Source: Salinimicrobium flavum
GTDB taxonomy: Bacteria; Bacteroidota; Bacteroidia; Flavobacteriales; Flavobacteriaceae
Length of the DNA stretch: 64,000 bases
Direction of reading: 5' to 3'
NCBI RefSeq assembly: GCF_042684505.1
Contig: NZ_JBHULT010000011.1
Span: 1 to 64,000, forward strand
Part shown: positions 9,731 through 17,210 of the stretch, piece by piece
Numbering within the stretch: the first letter of the stretch is position 1
Layout of the letters: each line of letters begins with the position of its first letter
Notes under the pieces: generated by a model
What the model was told of the DNA's origin: nothing
What the model saw: the letters and a program-made list of their open reading frames with translations, nothing else
Databases searched by the model: none
Made by a program: the position numbers and the translations under genes

Positions 9731-10111
9731 TTATTTTCCCAGCCTTTTTTTTGCCCATTCCATTGCGTCTTCAAGTTCCAGAAAGACCTCATAGGGAACT
9801 TTCGAAAAATTTTTCTCAAAATGGGCCATGTTCAGGGAGGAGGCTTTTTGGCTTACTACGGCTATGCCTTTAAGAAATTTTGCCTGCTCCAGCTTAAAGT
9901 AAATGGTAGGGTTCACATTGTAGTTGTACTCCCTTTTGGAGATATAAACAAATTCCTTTTTCCCGTAATGGTTGGTGCAAACTTCCACCAGTTCTGCCAC
10001 CTGCGGCACGTCAAAAACAATATCTTCTTTTAGCCGTGAGATCACATAGTCTTCAAAAAACTGCAGAGTGGTGAAATCAAGATCAACAATGTTTGAAGGA
10101 TTAGCCATCAA
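9731..10111 (-). CDS. SpoIIAA/STAS-like small protein, paralogue 1
   Basis: This 126-residue cytoplasmic protein has no certain function. Its pattern (VDLDFTTLQFFEDYVISRL, FDVPQVAEL, FVYISKREYNYNVNPTIYF, LKGIAVVSQKASSL, LELEDAMEWAKKRL) matches the gene at 35772-36173 along its whole length, so the two are paralogues. The alternating strand/helix layout and the LKGIAVVS core resemble the SpoIIAA-like/STAS fold; this is inference. It is the last gene of the operon begun at 12111, 5 bp after rsmD, and ends 3 bp from the end of rnpB. Confidence 0.8.
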   Translation of the reverse strand: MMANPSNIVDLDFTTLQFFEDYVISRLKEDIVFDVPQVAELVEVCTNHYGKKEFVYISKREYNYNVNPTIYFKLEQAKFLKGIAVVSQKASSLNMAHFEKNFSKVPYEVFLELEDAMEWAKKRLGK

Positions 10112-10116
10112 TGGTC

Positions 10117-10650
10117 TTATTCAAAAAAGCTGAATACTGAATTTCCATATTTACGGGCTACCGTAAAATGCTCCAGGGATGAGAGGTCCATTTTTTTTGA
10201 ATGTTCAATAATAAGAGTTCCATTCTCATTCAGAAGGTTCCTGGAAAACGTGGTTTCTACAATTGAGCTTAGAGCCTCCAAATCGAAATTGTAAGGTGGA
10301 TCGGCAAAAATAATATCAGCGGTTTCCCCGGTGGCCGTTAGGTATTTGAAAACATCGCTTTTTACTGTTCTCACCGGCATGTCCAGTTCTTCAGTGATCC
10401 TGTTGATGAATTTTACACATTCAAAATGAGCGTCAACAGCAATGATCTCTCTGGCTCCCCTCGAGGCAAATTCATAGGTTATGTTTCCCGTACCGCTAAA
10501 AAGATCTATGACCTTCAATGCTGAAAAATGATAGTTATTGTTCAAAATATTGAACAAGGCTTCTTTGGCAAAATCTGTGGTAGGACGTACCGGAAGTTTT
10601 TTAGGGGCTGTGATCTTCTTTCCTTTATGGGTTCCTGAAACTATCCTCAT
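10117..10650 (-). CDS. rsmD: 16S rRNA (guanine(966)-N(2))-methyltransferase
   Basis: RsmD methylates G966 of 16S rRNA. The 177-residue protein begins MRIVSGTHKGKKI and contains RPTTDFAKEALFNIL, the SAM-binding VIDLFSGTGNITYEFASRGA (about 46-65) and the catalytic ADPPY motif (FADPPYNFD, about 116). Its start overlaps the end of the DUF3822 gene by 4 bp (ATGA). Confidence 0.95.
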   Translation of the reverse strand: MRIVSGTHKGKKITAPKKLPVRPTTDFAKEALFNILNNNYHFSALKVIDLFSGTGNITYEFASRGAREIIAVDAHFECVKFINRITEELDMPVRTVKSDVFKYLTATGETADIIFADPPYNFDLEALSSIVETTFSRNLLNENGTLIIEHSKKMDLSSLEHFTVARKYGNSVFSFFE

Positions 10651-11477
10651 GATAATGCTTTAAATAAGGTGAAATGCATATATCCTTTGGGAGGTTCCTC
10701 CTTGAACGGAAAGCTATAGCCGAAGCTGGTTTCCAGAAACGAGATATTCCTTATATAAGTATAAGCCATTTGATAATAATCTGAATTGGCGGTGATCTTT
10801 CCCAGCAGGATAAGTTTAAATTCAGAAGGGTCCAGTTCCAGCTGTTCTGCAGTAAACAGAAGGTAATAGATAAAATCTTCACTGGTGTGGCACTTGAAAG
10901 AATTCGCCAGAAGCAGTTTCCCGTTTCGAATCACCACCAGGTCATAACCACGCGTATAGCAGTTGAGATAGACCCTGGGAACCCCTTCCTGCTTCCTGTT
11001 CTGTTCAAGAAAATGTTCTACCAGGACACTCTGGCAATGGCGGTATTCAAATTCCCCGTATTGCTCGAAGAAGAAATTATTGATATTGGTGAAAGGGATG
11101 AAGACGTTGACGATACCGGCATCCTCAAGATGATCCTCAGTAATGTAGTCAGTCTCAAGGATCCGGGTATTGAACTTCAAATAATCTGATGCATTTTCTT
11201 CAGAGAAAAGACTTTTAGGAACAAGGCTGTAAAGTTCATTCGAATAAAGAACGAGCACCTCCGGTTTTTCATTTTTAAGAAATTCCTCCTGCTCATATAA
11301 TTTTTCTATTTGCTGAAGGACTTCAAGCGGATTCAATTTCCTGGTGAAGTTTACCTCTTTAAAAAAAAGGATCTTTTTTTCCTTTTTGGAAAGGGCACAA
11401 AAAGAAAGTCCATTCAGGCTAACCAGAATGGACAACTTTATATTTGGTATATTTTTTTCCTTATTCGGCGTCACCAT
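10647..11477 (-). CDS. DUF3822 family protein
   Basis: A Bacteroidota family usually found directly upstream of rsmD, as here. The proposed start (MVTPNKEKN at 11477) gives 276 residues beginning shortly before KLSILVSLNGLSFCALS, the normal N-terminus of the family. A start at 11555 would overlap the upstream gene by 95 bp and is less likely. The fold resembles an ASKHA-type ATPase (two-lobed, with YLNCYTRGYDLVVIRNGKLLLANSF), which is an inference. Biochemical function is unknown. Confidence 0.85.
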   Translation of the reverse strand: MVTPNKEKNIPNIKLSILVSLNGLSFCALSKKEKKILFFKEVNFTRKLNPLEVLQQIEKLYEQEEFLKNEKPEVLVLYSNELYSLVPKSLFSEENASDYLKFNTRILETDYITEDHLEDAGIVNVFIPFTNINNFFFEQYGEFEYRHCQSVLVEHFLEQNRKQEGVPRVYLNCYTRGYDLVVIRNGKLLLANSFKCHTSEDFIYYLLFTAEQLELDPSEFKLILLGKITANSDYYQMAYTYIRNISFLETSFGYSFPFKEEPPKGYMHFTLFKALS

Positions 11478-12111
11478 ACCTAAGAGGCCAATTTCCGCTG
11501 GTATTGACTTCTTCCATTGAACCAACCGAAATGTACGGTCCGGGTACTTCATCAACGCCTACTATTTCTTTTTCCTGATTTATAAGATCTTTGTCCTGAC
11601 CTTTTAAAACAATATCCTTGGCAATCCTGGCTTCAAAAACAGGGATTCTTGTTTCATTTTTTGCAACAGTACCTGCCTGCAATTCAAATTTAGCATCTAC
11701 TCCTTTAATAGGAACGATCATCATTCTCTTGTAGCGGTCTGAACCTCCAAAAAGTGAATCTTTGACTGATCTTTTTCCGAGGGTATCGATTACCACAATT
11801 TCCTTTAACTGGTCAACGCCAAACGTTTTCCTGTACTCCTCATCCATAACTGTAGTATCACGTCTTTGTGTAAGTGTGAACTGTGCAGTGTCCAGAAAAC
11901 GTACCAGTTTATCCCAGTCACCTTCAAACCTGCCGGTTACCGTGCGGTGTGCCATTTCAGCCTGCCTGATATCTTTAAGATTCTCAATTACTTTGGCATA
12001 TCTTGCCTCTTTAAGTTTATTGAATTTAATAGGTTCGTAGATCGAATTAAATACCAGGTATCCCAGGAAAAAAATCACGATCCAAAGAACTAACTGAATG
12101 ACAAGTTTCAT
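11461..12111 (-). CDS. membrane-anchored protein of unknown function
   Basis: The 216-residue protein starts with one hydrophobic helix (residues 4-24, LVLWIVIFFLGYLVFNSIY) followed by a soluble domain, presumably periplasmic. That domain has a repeated basic helix (KLKEARYAKVIENLKDIRQAEMAHR), resembling the stem of a type II pseudopilin, then mostly strand-rich sequence. I do not recognise a named family. It heads the operon with DUF3822, rsmD and the STAS-like gene, with a perfect -7 element 35 bp upstream of its ATG. Confidence 0.75.
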   Translation of the reverse strand: MKLVIQLVLWIVIFFLGYLVFNSIYEPIKFNKLKEARYAKVIENLKDIRQAEMAHRTVTGRFEGDWDKLVRFLDTAQFTLTQRRDTTVMDEEYRKTFGVDQLKEIVVIDTLGKRSVKDSLFGGSDRYKRMMIVPIKGVDAKFELQAGTVAKNETRIPVFEARIAKDIVLKGQDKDLINQEKEIVGVDEVPGPYISVGSMEEVNTSGNWPLRYGDAE

Positions 12112-12145
12112 GCGTTGCAGCTTTAAGTTTAATAAGTGTTCCCCG

Positions 12146-12153
12146 CAAATCTA
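12146..12153 (-). promoter_or_regulatory. -7 element of the rsmD operon
   Basis: TAGATTTG on the minus strand matches TAnnTTTG exactly, 35 bp before the ATG at 12111. Confidence 0.65.
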
Positions 12154-12198
12154 CAATTTTTTTTTATTCGCAAAAGTTTCTTCCGAAAAAAACCTTAG

Positions 12199-12206
12199 TA
12201 TCTTTG
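12199..12206 (+). promoter_or_regulatory. -7 element of the RecD-like helicase gene
   Basis: TATCTTTG matches TAnnTTTG exactly. It overlaps a possible TTG start at 12204, so translation must begin downstream at 12228 or 12237. Confidence 0.7.
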
Positions 12207-12227
12207 AGCTTTGAGGAAATACTGCTT

Positions 12228-13661
12228 ATGGAGATAATGAATGTTTCGGCTTTTTACAACCTGTTACTGGAAGACCTGAAATTTGAGGCGAAGCTTAAAC
12301 AGGATATTGTACTTCAACAATTATCCTCATTTATAATAGAAGAGAAAAAAGATTCTGTTTTTCTTCTGAAGGGTTACGCCGGGACAGGTAAGACGACCAT
12401 CATCAGCTCCCTGGTAAAGAATCTCTGGAAAGTAAAAAAGAGCGGTGTCTTAATGGCACCTACAGGAAGGGCCGCCAAGGTCATCTCCAACTATTCGGGA
12501 AGGGAAGCGTTTACCATTCATAAGAAGATTTACTTTCCGAAGAAAAAGTCTGGTGCAGGAGTGAGTTTTGTTCTTCAGCCTAACAAACACCGAAATTGTA
12601 TTTTTATAGTAGATGAGGCATCTATGATCCCAGATGTGAATAATGATGCCAAAATGTTTGAGAATGGATCTTTGCTTGACGATCTCATGCAGTATGTTTA
12701 CTCGGGCCATAAATGCCAGCTTATCCTCATTGGCGATACTGCGCAGCTACCCCCGGTGAAACTGGATGTTAGCCCGGCCCTGGAAGCACAAACATTACAG
12801 AATACCTATCTTAAAGAGGTAATACATATCGAGCTTGACGAGGTAGTGCGGCAAAGCGAGGAAAGCGATATCCTGCTAAATGCTACACTTATTAGGGAAG
12901 CGCTTCGGGAAGAATTCTATGAATCCTTCAAATTTAAGCTTACACAAAAGAAAGATGTTATAAGACTGGTGGACGGGTACGAGATTATGGAAGCTATTGA
13001 GAATTCCTACCGGGAGCTGGGGCATGAGGATACCACCATTATTGTAAGATCAAATAAAAGGGCAAACCTATACAACCAGCAAATACGTTCCCGAATCCTT
13101 TTTCAGGAGGAAGAGATCTCTGCGGGGGATTATCTAATGGTGGTTAAGAACAATTATTTCTGGGTTAAGCCCACCAGCGAGGCCGGTTTCATTGCTAACG
13201 GTGATATCATTAAGGTACTTGAAATTTTCGCGATCAAAGAGTTGTATGGCTTCCGTTTCGCCGAAATAAAAGCCCAAATGGTTGATTATCCCAATATGCA
13301 GCCCATTGAAACGGTAGTGCTGTTAGATACCCTTGAAAGCAACAACCCTTCGCTCACTTATGATGAATCCAATAAACTCTACCAGGAAGTGATGAAGGAT
13401 TATGAGGATGAACGTACCAAATATAAAAAGTTCCTTAAGGTGAAGAACAATAAGTTTTTCAATGCCTTACAAATTAAATTCTCATATGCCATGACCTGCC
13501 ATAAATCACAGGGAGGTCAATGGAATACCGTTTTTGTAGAACAACCTTACCTGCCCAATGGGATCGATAAGGATTACCTTCGCTGGCTTTATACCGCAGT
13601 AACCCGGGCAAAGGAAAAACTTTATCTTATAGGGTTCAAAGATGATTTTTTTGCTGAATAA
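12228..13661 (+). CDS. RecD-like superfamily 1 DNA helicase / AAA ATPase
   Basis: This 477-residue protein is an SF1B helicase core without RecBC partners nearby. Motif I is LLKGYAGTGKTTII (about 43-56), motif II is FIVDEASMI, motif III is LILIGDTAQLPPV, and the C-terminal motifs are YAMTCHKSQGGQWNTVFVE and LYTAVTRAKEKLYLIGF. Start at 12228 (or 12237) is chosen because a perfect -7 element at 12199-12206 excludes the upstream TTG. It probably unwinds 5'-3' in repair; the exact role in Flavobacteriia is unknown. Confidence 0.9.
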   Translation: MEIMNVSAFYNLLLEDLKFEAKLKQDIVLQQLSSFIIEEKKDSVFLLKGYAGTGKTTIISSLVKNLWKVKKSGVLMAPTGRAAKVISNYSGREAFTIHKKIYFPKKKSGAGVSFVLQPNKHRNCIFIVDEASMIPDVNNDAKMFENGSLLDDLMQYVYSGHKCQLILIGDTAQLPPVKLDVSPALEAQTLQNTYLKEVIHIELDEVVRQSEESDILLNATLIREALREEFYESFKFKLTQKKDVIRLVDGYEIMEAIENSYRELGHEDTTIIVRSNKRANLYNQQIRSRILFQEEEISAGDYLMVVKNNYFWVKPTSEAGFIANGDIIKVLEIFAIKELYGFRFAEIKAQMVDYPNMQPIETVVLLDTLESNNPSLTYDESNKLYQEVMKDYEDERTKYKKFLKVKNNKFFNALQIKFSYAMTCHKSQGGQWNTVFVEQPYLPNGIDKDYLRWLYTAVTRAKEKLYLIGFKDDFFAE

Positions 13662-13694
13662 AATTAATTTCCCCGAATTTCTAAAAAAACAGCC

Positions 13695-14444
13695 ATGGCA
13701 ACACAAAGACCTCTTCGAATAATAGCTATGATCCCTGCCAGGTATGCGGCCACCCGTTTTCCCGGAAAGCTGATGCAGGACCTGCACGGCAAGACCGTCA
13801 TTAGAAGGACCTATGAAGCTGCCAAAAAAACTGAACTTTTTGACGAGGTGTACGTCGTGACCGATAGCGAGATTATTTTCAACGAAATTGTGGGTAATGG
13901 GGGGAATGCCATCAGGAGTAAAAAGGAGCATGAGTGTGGTAGTGACCGTATAGCTGAAGCTGTGGAGGATATGGACGTTGATATCGTAGTGAATGTCCAG
14001 GGGGATGAACCTCTTATAGATACTGAAAGCCTGCAGAAATTACTGGAGGTCTTTTATGAGAAAGATGCAGAGATGATCGACCTTGCTTCGTTGAAAACTT
14101 CGTTGATCAATAAAAAAGATATTGAGAATCCTAATAATGTCAAGGTGATCACTGATAAAGATAATCTTGCACTTTACTTTTCAAGGTCTCCCATTCCCTT
14201 TCCCCGCGATGAAACCACCGGGGTCACATGGTTTAAACATATTGGGATTTATGCTTTCCGGAAGCAGGCTTTACTAGATTTTTACCGCCTGCCTATGCTT
14301 GTGCTGGAGGCTACCGAAAAGATCGAATGCCTCAGGTATCTGGAATACGGCAAAAACATCAAAATGGTAGAGACCACAGTAAAAGGCGTGGGGATAGACA
14401 CTCCTGAAGATCTGGAAGAGGCGAGAAAACTGCTGGAGGAGTAG
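13695..14444 (+). CDS. kdsB: 3-deoxy-manno-octulosonate cytidylyltransferase
   Basis: KdsB activates Kdo as CMP-Kdo for lipopolysaccharide core synthesis. The 249-residue protein has the nucleotide-binding start IAMIPARYAATRFPGKLM (10-28), the CGSDRIAEA segment, VVNVQGDEP (about 98) and the C-terminal GVGIDTPEDLEEA. A kdsC-like phosphatase of the same pathway lies at 22265-22774. Confidence 0.96.
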   Translation: MATQRPLRIIAMIPARYAATRFPGKLMQDLHGKTVIRRTYEAAKKTELFDEVYVVTDSEIIFNEIVGNGGNAIRSKKEHECGSDRIAEAVEDMDVDIVVNVQGDEPLIDTESLQKLLEVFYEKDAEMIDLASLKTSLINKKDIENPNNVKVITDKDNLALYFSRSPIPFPRDETTGVTWFKHIGIYAFRKQALLDFYRLPMLVLEATEKIECLRYLEYGKNIKMVETTVKGVGIDTPEDLEEARKLLEE

Positions 14445-14457
14445 ACGGGAAATTCTC

Positions 14458-14465
14458 TATATTTG
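14458..14465 (+). promoter_or_regulatory. -7 element of the DUF2911 gene
   Basis: TATATTTG matches TAnnTTTG exactly and lies 24 bp before the ATG at 14489. Confidence 0.7.
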
Positions 14466-14488
14466 GGAAAACGAACTAAACTAACACC

Positions 14489-15337
14489 ATGAAAAAAATT
14501 TATTTAATCTTATTTGCCGCACTTTTCACCTTTTCAGTTTCAGGTCAGGTGCAGGCACCGCAACCCAGTCCTGCAGCCAAGATCGAGCAGAAAGTTGGAC
14601 TAACTGATGTTACCGTGAATTATTCCCGCCCGGGGATGAGAGGTCGTACCATTTTCGGGGAACTCGTTCCCTTCAATGAAAAATGGAGAACGGGAGCTAA
14701 TATGAATACCACCATATCCTTTAGTCATGATGTGACCATTGAAGGGAAAGACCTTCCAAAAGGAACTTACGCCATCTTCACCGTTCCGCAGGAAAAGGAA
14801 TGGAAAGTGATCTTTTACAAAGACAGTAACAATTGGGGAGTCCCGCAGGAATGGGATGAGAGTAAGGTAGCCCTTGAGGCGACAGCAAAAGTACAGGAGA
14901 TGCCCATGGAAATGGAATCCTTTACCATTCTTATCGACGATTTAAAGAACGATTCTGCAGACCTTAATTTTATTTGGGACAATACCCTCGCCAGCCTTGA
15001 GTTCAAGGTTCCTACAGATTCGCTGACTATGGCCAGCATAGAAAAAGTAATGAACGGTCCAACCGCAGGAGATTATGTTGCTGCAGCTACTTATTTCCAC
15101 GATGAAAAAAAGGATCTTCAGAAAGCTTATGAATGGATCAATAAAGCGGTAGAAATGCAGGAACCGGCTCCATACTGGGTGTTGCGCAGAAAATCGCTTA
15201 TTGAAGCCGATCTTGGTAAAAAAGAGGAGGCCATTGCAACCGCTAAAAAATCACTTGCCGCGGCAGAAAAGGCAGGGAATCAGGATTATATCAAAATGAA
15301 TAAGGATTCCCTGAAAGAATGGGGTGCCAAGCAATAA
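14489..15337 (+). CDS. secreted DUF2911 protein with TPR-like C-terminus
   Basis: An exported protein of 282 residues: signal peptide MKKIYLILFAALFTFSVSG, then the DUF2911 domain with its recognisable VTVNYSRPGMRGRTIFG, PFNEKWRTGANMNT and LPKGTYAIFTVP. Residues from about 190 to 280 form helical hairpins (AYEWINKAVEMQ, GKKEEAIATAKKSLAAAEKAG) resembling two TPR units. The family is common in Bacteroidota; its function is unknown. Confidence 0.9.
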   Translation: MKKIYLILFAALFTFSVSGQVQAPQPSPAAKIEQKVGLTDVTVNYSRPGMRGRTIFGELVPFNEKWRTGANMNTTISFSHDVTIEGKDLPKGTYAIFTVPQEKEWKVIFYKDSNNWGVPQEWDESKVALEATAKVQEMPMEMESFTILIDDLKNDSADLNFIWDNTLASLEFKVPTDSLTMASIEKVMNGPTAGDYVAAATYFHDEKKDLQKAYEWINKAVEMQEPAPYWVLRRKSLIEADLGKKEEAIATAKKSLAAAEKAGNQDYIKMNKDSLKEWGAKQ

Positions 15338-15358
15338 TTATTCTGTTAAGAATTAATA

Positions 15359-15388
15359 AAAAGAGCGGCTCCGGCCGCTTTTTTTATT
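15359..15388. terminator. bidirectional Rho-independent terminator
   Basis: Stem AGCGGC-TCCG-GCCGCT flanked by A-run and T-run, between the convergent DUF2911 and symporter genes. Confidence 0.85.
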
Positions 15389-15397
15389 ATCCCTTGA

Positions 15398-17101
15398 TCA
15401 GGGGTTGACAGTGTTATTTCCACTTGTATTGAACCATGACTGTAACATGAAAGCGAGGGTAATTACCAGAAGGCATCCGGTAACATTTAGCCATAAATAG
15501 GGCATAATTTCCATAAAATAAATTGTGATAATCATGGCCTGCGTAATAAGGGCTGCAATGAACACCGCGTTGCCTTTAACATATTTGAAGAAAAATGCCA
15601 GCAGAAAAATGCCCAGTACATTACCATAGAATATAGAGCCAATGATGTTCACCAGCTGTATAAGATTGTCAAAGAGCTCAGCAAAACTTGCAACCATGAT
15701 GGCAATGATCCCCCAGCCCAGAGTGAACCATTTGGAGGCTTTCACGAAATGTTTTTCTGATCTCGCACCTACCAGATTTCTTTTATAAAGATCGATAACC
15801 GTTGTTGATGCCAGGGCATTAAGCTCAGATGCCGTCGAAGACATGGCCGCTGAAAGGATTACCGCCAGTAAAAGACCTATCAGACCCCTTGGCAGGTTAT
15901 TCAGGATAAAATGTATAAATACATAATCCTTGTCATTGGTCTCTACGGTTGAATTGGCCCTTGAGATAAGGTCTGCAGCTTCAGCCCTTGTCTGTACTTC
16001 AGCCTCATTGAGTTGCAGCATTTCTTCTCTGAAAAGATCCCGTTGCTGAGATGAAAAATCTTCTGCCCCGGCATAGAAAAGGGTTTTTTGCTGTTTTTCA
16101 TCCTGGATCTGTTCCAGTTCCTTTTCTAGTTCCCGGTATTCGGGAGCGAGCTGGGAGGCATGAACCGCACTGGTCGCCGCAGGATTGAAATTAAGAGGGG
16201 AATTATTAAATTGATAGAACACGAAAACCATCACCCCCACCAGCAGGATAAAGAACTGCATTGGTACTTTTAAGAGTCCGTTGAAGATCAATCCCAGCTG
16301 ACTTTGCTGAACAGATTTTCCTGAAAGATACCGTTGTACCTGGCTCTGGTCTGTTCCAAAATAGGATAGGGCCAGAAAGGTCCCTCCAATTATGCCGCTC
16401 CAAAAAGTGTATCTGTTGTCAAAATCCAGGGAGAAATCCAGAATGTCCAGTTTTCCGCTGCTTCCGGCGACCTCCAGGGCCTTGGTAAAAGTGATCTCTT
16501 CCGGCAGGTATTGAATGATAAGTAGGAAAGCAGTGATCATTCCGAAGAATATTACCGCCATTTGCTGCTTTTGAGTGACATTAACTGCCTTTGTTCCTCC
16601 TGACACGGTATAAATGATCACTAAAACCCCAATAAGGATGTTCAGGGTAGTGAGATCCCACCCAAGGACGGCGGAGAGAATAATGGCCGGGGCAAAAATC
16701 GTAATTCCAGCAGCGAGACCACGCTGGGTTAGGAAGAGTAGTGCTGTCAGGGTGCGGGTCTTGAGGTCAAAACGCGACTCCAGGTATTCATAGGCCGTAT
16801 AAACTTCCAGCCGGTAGTAAATAGGTATAAAGACCATGCAAATAATGACCATGGCAATAGGCAATCCAAAGTAGAACTGTACGAAGCCCATTCCGCTGTG
16901 GAATGCCTGGCCGGGGGTGGACAGGAAGGTAATGGCACTGGCCTGAGTGGCCATGACAGAAAGGCCCACCGTCCACCATTTTGCCTCATTCCCACCGCGA
17001 ATATAATCCTGAACATTTTTACTGCCCCGGGTCTTATAGGCCCCGTAAGTAACTATAAAAACAAGGGTGCCAATAAGTACGATCCAGTCCAGTAACAGCA
17101 T
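15398..17101 (-). CDS. sodium:solute symporter (SSS family)
   Basis: A 567-residue integral membrane transporter with about 13 hydrophobic helices. The N-terminus reads DWIVLIGTLVFIVTYG and the SSS core shows TYGAYKTRGSKNVQDYIRGG and WWTVGLSVMATQASAITFLSTPGQAF, where the sodium site of the family lies. A hydrophilic insertion at about 320-385 is rich in E and Q. Substrate cannot be told. Immediately upstream is a 35-codon membrane peptide, and before it the PIG-L gene; the three are arranged as one coupled unit. Confidence 0.93.
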   Translation of the reverse strand: MLLLDWIVLIGTLVFIVTYGAYKTRGSKNVQDYIRGGNEAKWWTVGLSVMATQASAITFLSTPGQAFHSGMGFVQFYFGLPIAMVIICMVFIPIYYRLEVYTAYEYLESRFDLKTRTLTALLFLTQRGLAAGITIFAPAIILSAVLGWDLTTLNILIGVLVIIYTVSGGTKAVNVTQKQQMAVIFFGMITAFLLIIQYLPEEITFTKALEVAGSSGKLDILDFSLDFDNRYTFWSGIIGGTFLALSYFGTDQSQVQRYLSGKSVQQSQLGLIFNGLLKVPMQFFILLVGVMVFVFYQFNNSPLNFNPAATSAVHASQLAPEYRELEKELEQIQDEKQQKTLFYAGAEDFSSQQRDLFREEMLQLNEAEVQTRAEAADLISRANSTVETNDKDYVFIHFILNNLPRGLIGLLLAVILSAAMSSTASELNALASTTVIDLYKRNLVGARSEKHFVKASKWFTLGWGIIAIMVASFAELFDNLIQLVNIIGSIFYGNVLGIFLLAFFFKYVKGNAVFIAALITQAMIITIYFMEIMPYLWLNVTGCLLVITLAFMLQSWFNTSGNNTVNP

Positions 17102-17102
17102 A

Positions 17103-17210
17103 TCAGGAAAAAAAGGTCATTAACAGGTAAAACAATACGATATATACCGCATTCGCAACAAGTACTATGGTATACGCCTTTTTCCAATGATATTTCTTTG
17201 GAGGTTTCAT
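17103..17210 (-). CDS. 35-residue single-helix membrane peptide, possible symporter partner
   Basis: The frame begins MKPPKKYHWKKAYTIVLVAN and ends LLMTFFS: a basic N-terminus followed by one hydrophobic helix. Its ATG overlaps the TAA of the PIG-L gene (TAATG), and its TGA is separated from the symporter ATG by one base. This tight arrangement is strong evidence for translation. I infer a small subunit or assembly factor of the symporter, by analogy with two-part SSS and TRAP systems. It is not a family I can name. Confidence 0.75.
   Translation of the reverse strand: MKPPKKYHWKKAYTIVLVANAVYIVLFYLLMTFFS

Noticed and set aside
9662..10033. 123-codon plus-strand frame across the end of rnpB
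   Set aside because: It runs through the 3' part of RNase P RNA and antisense to a conserved minus-strand protein that has a paralogue in the window.
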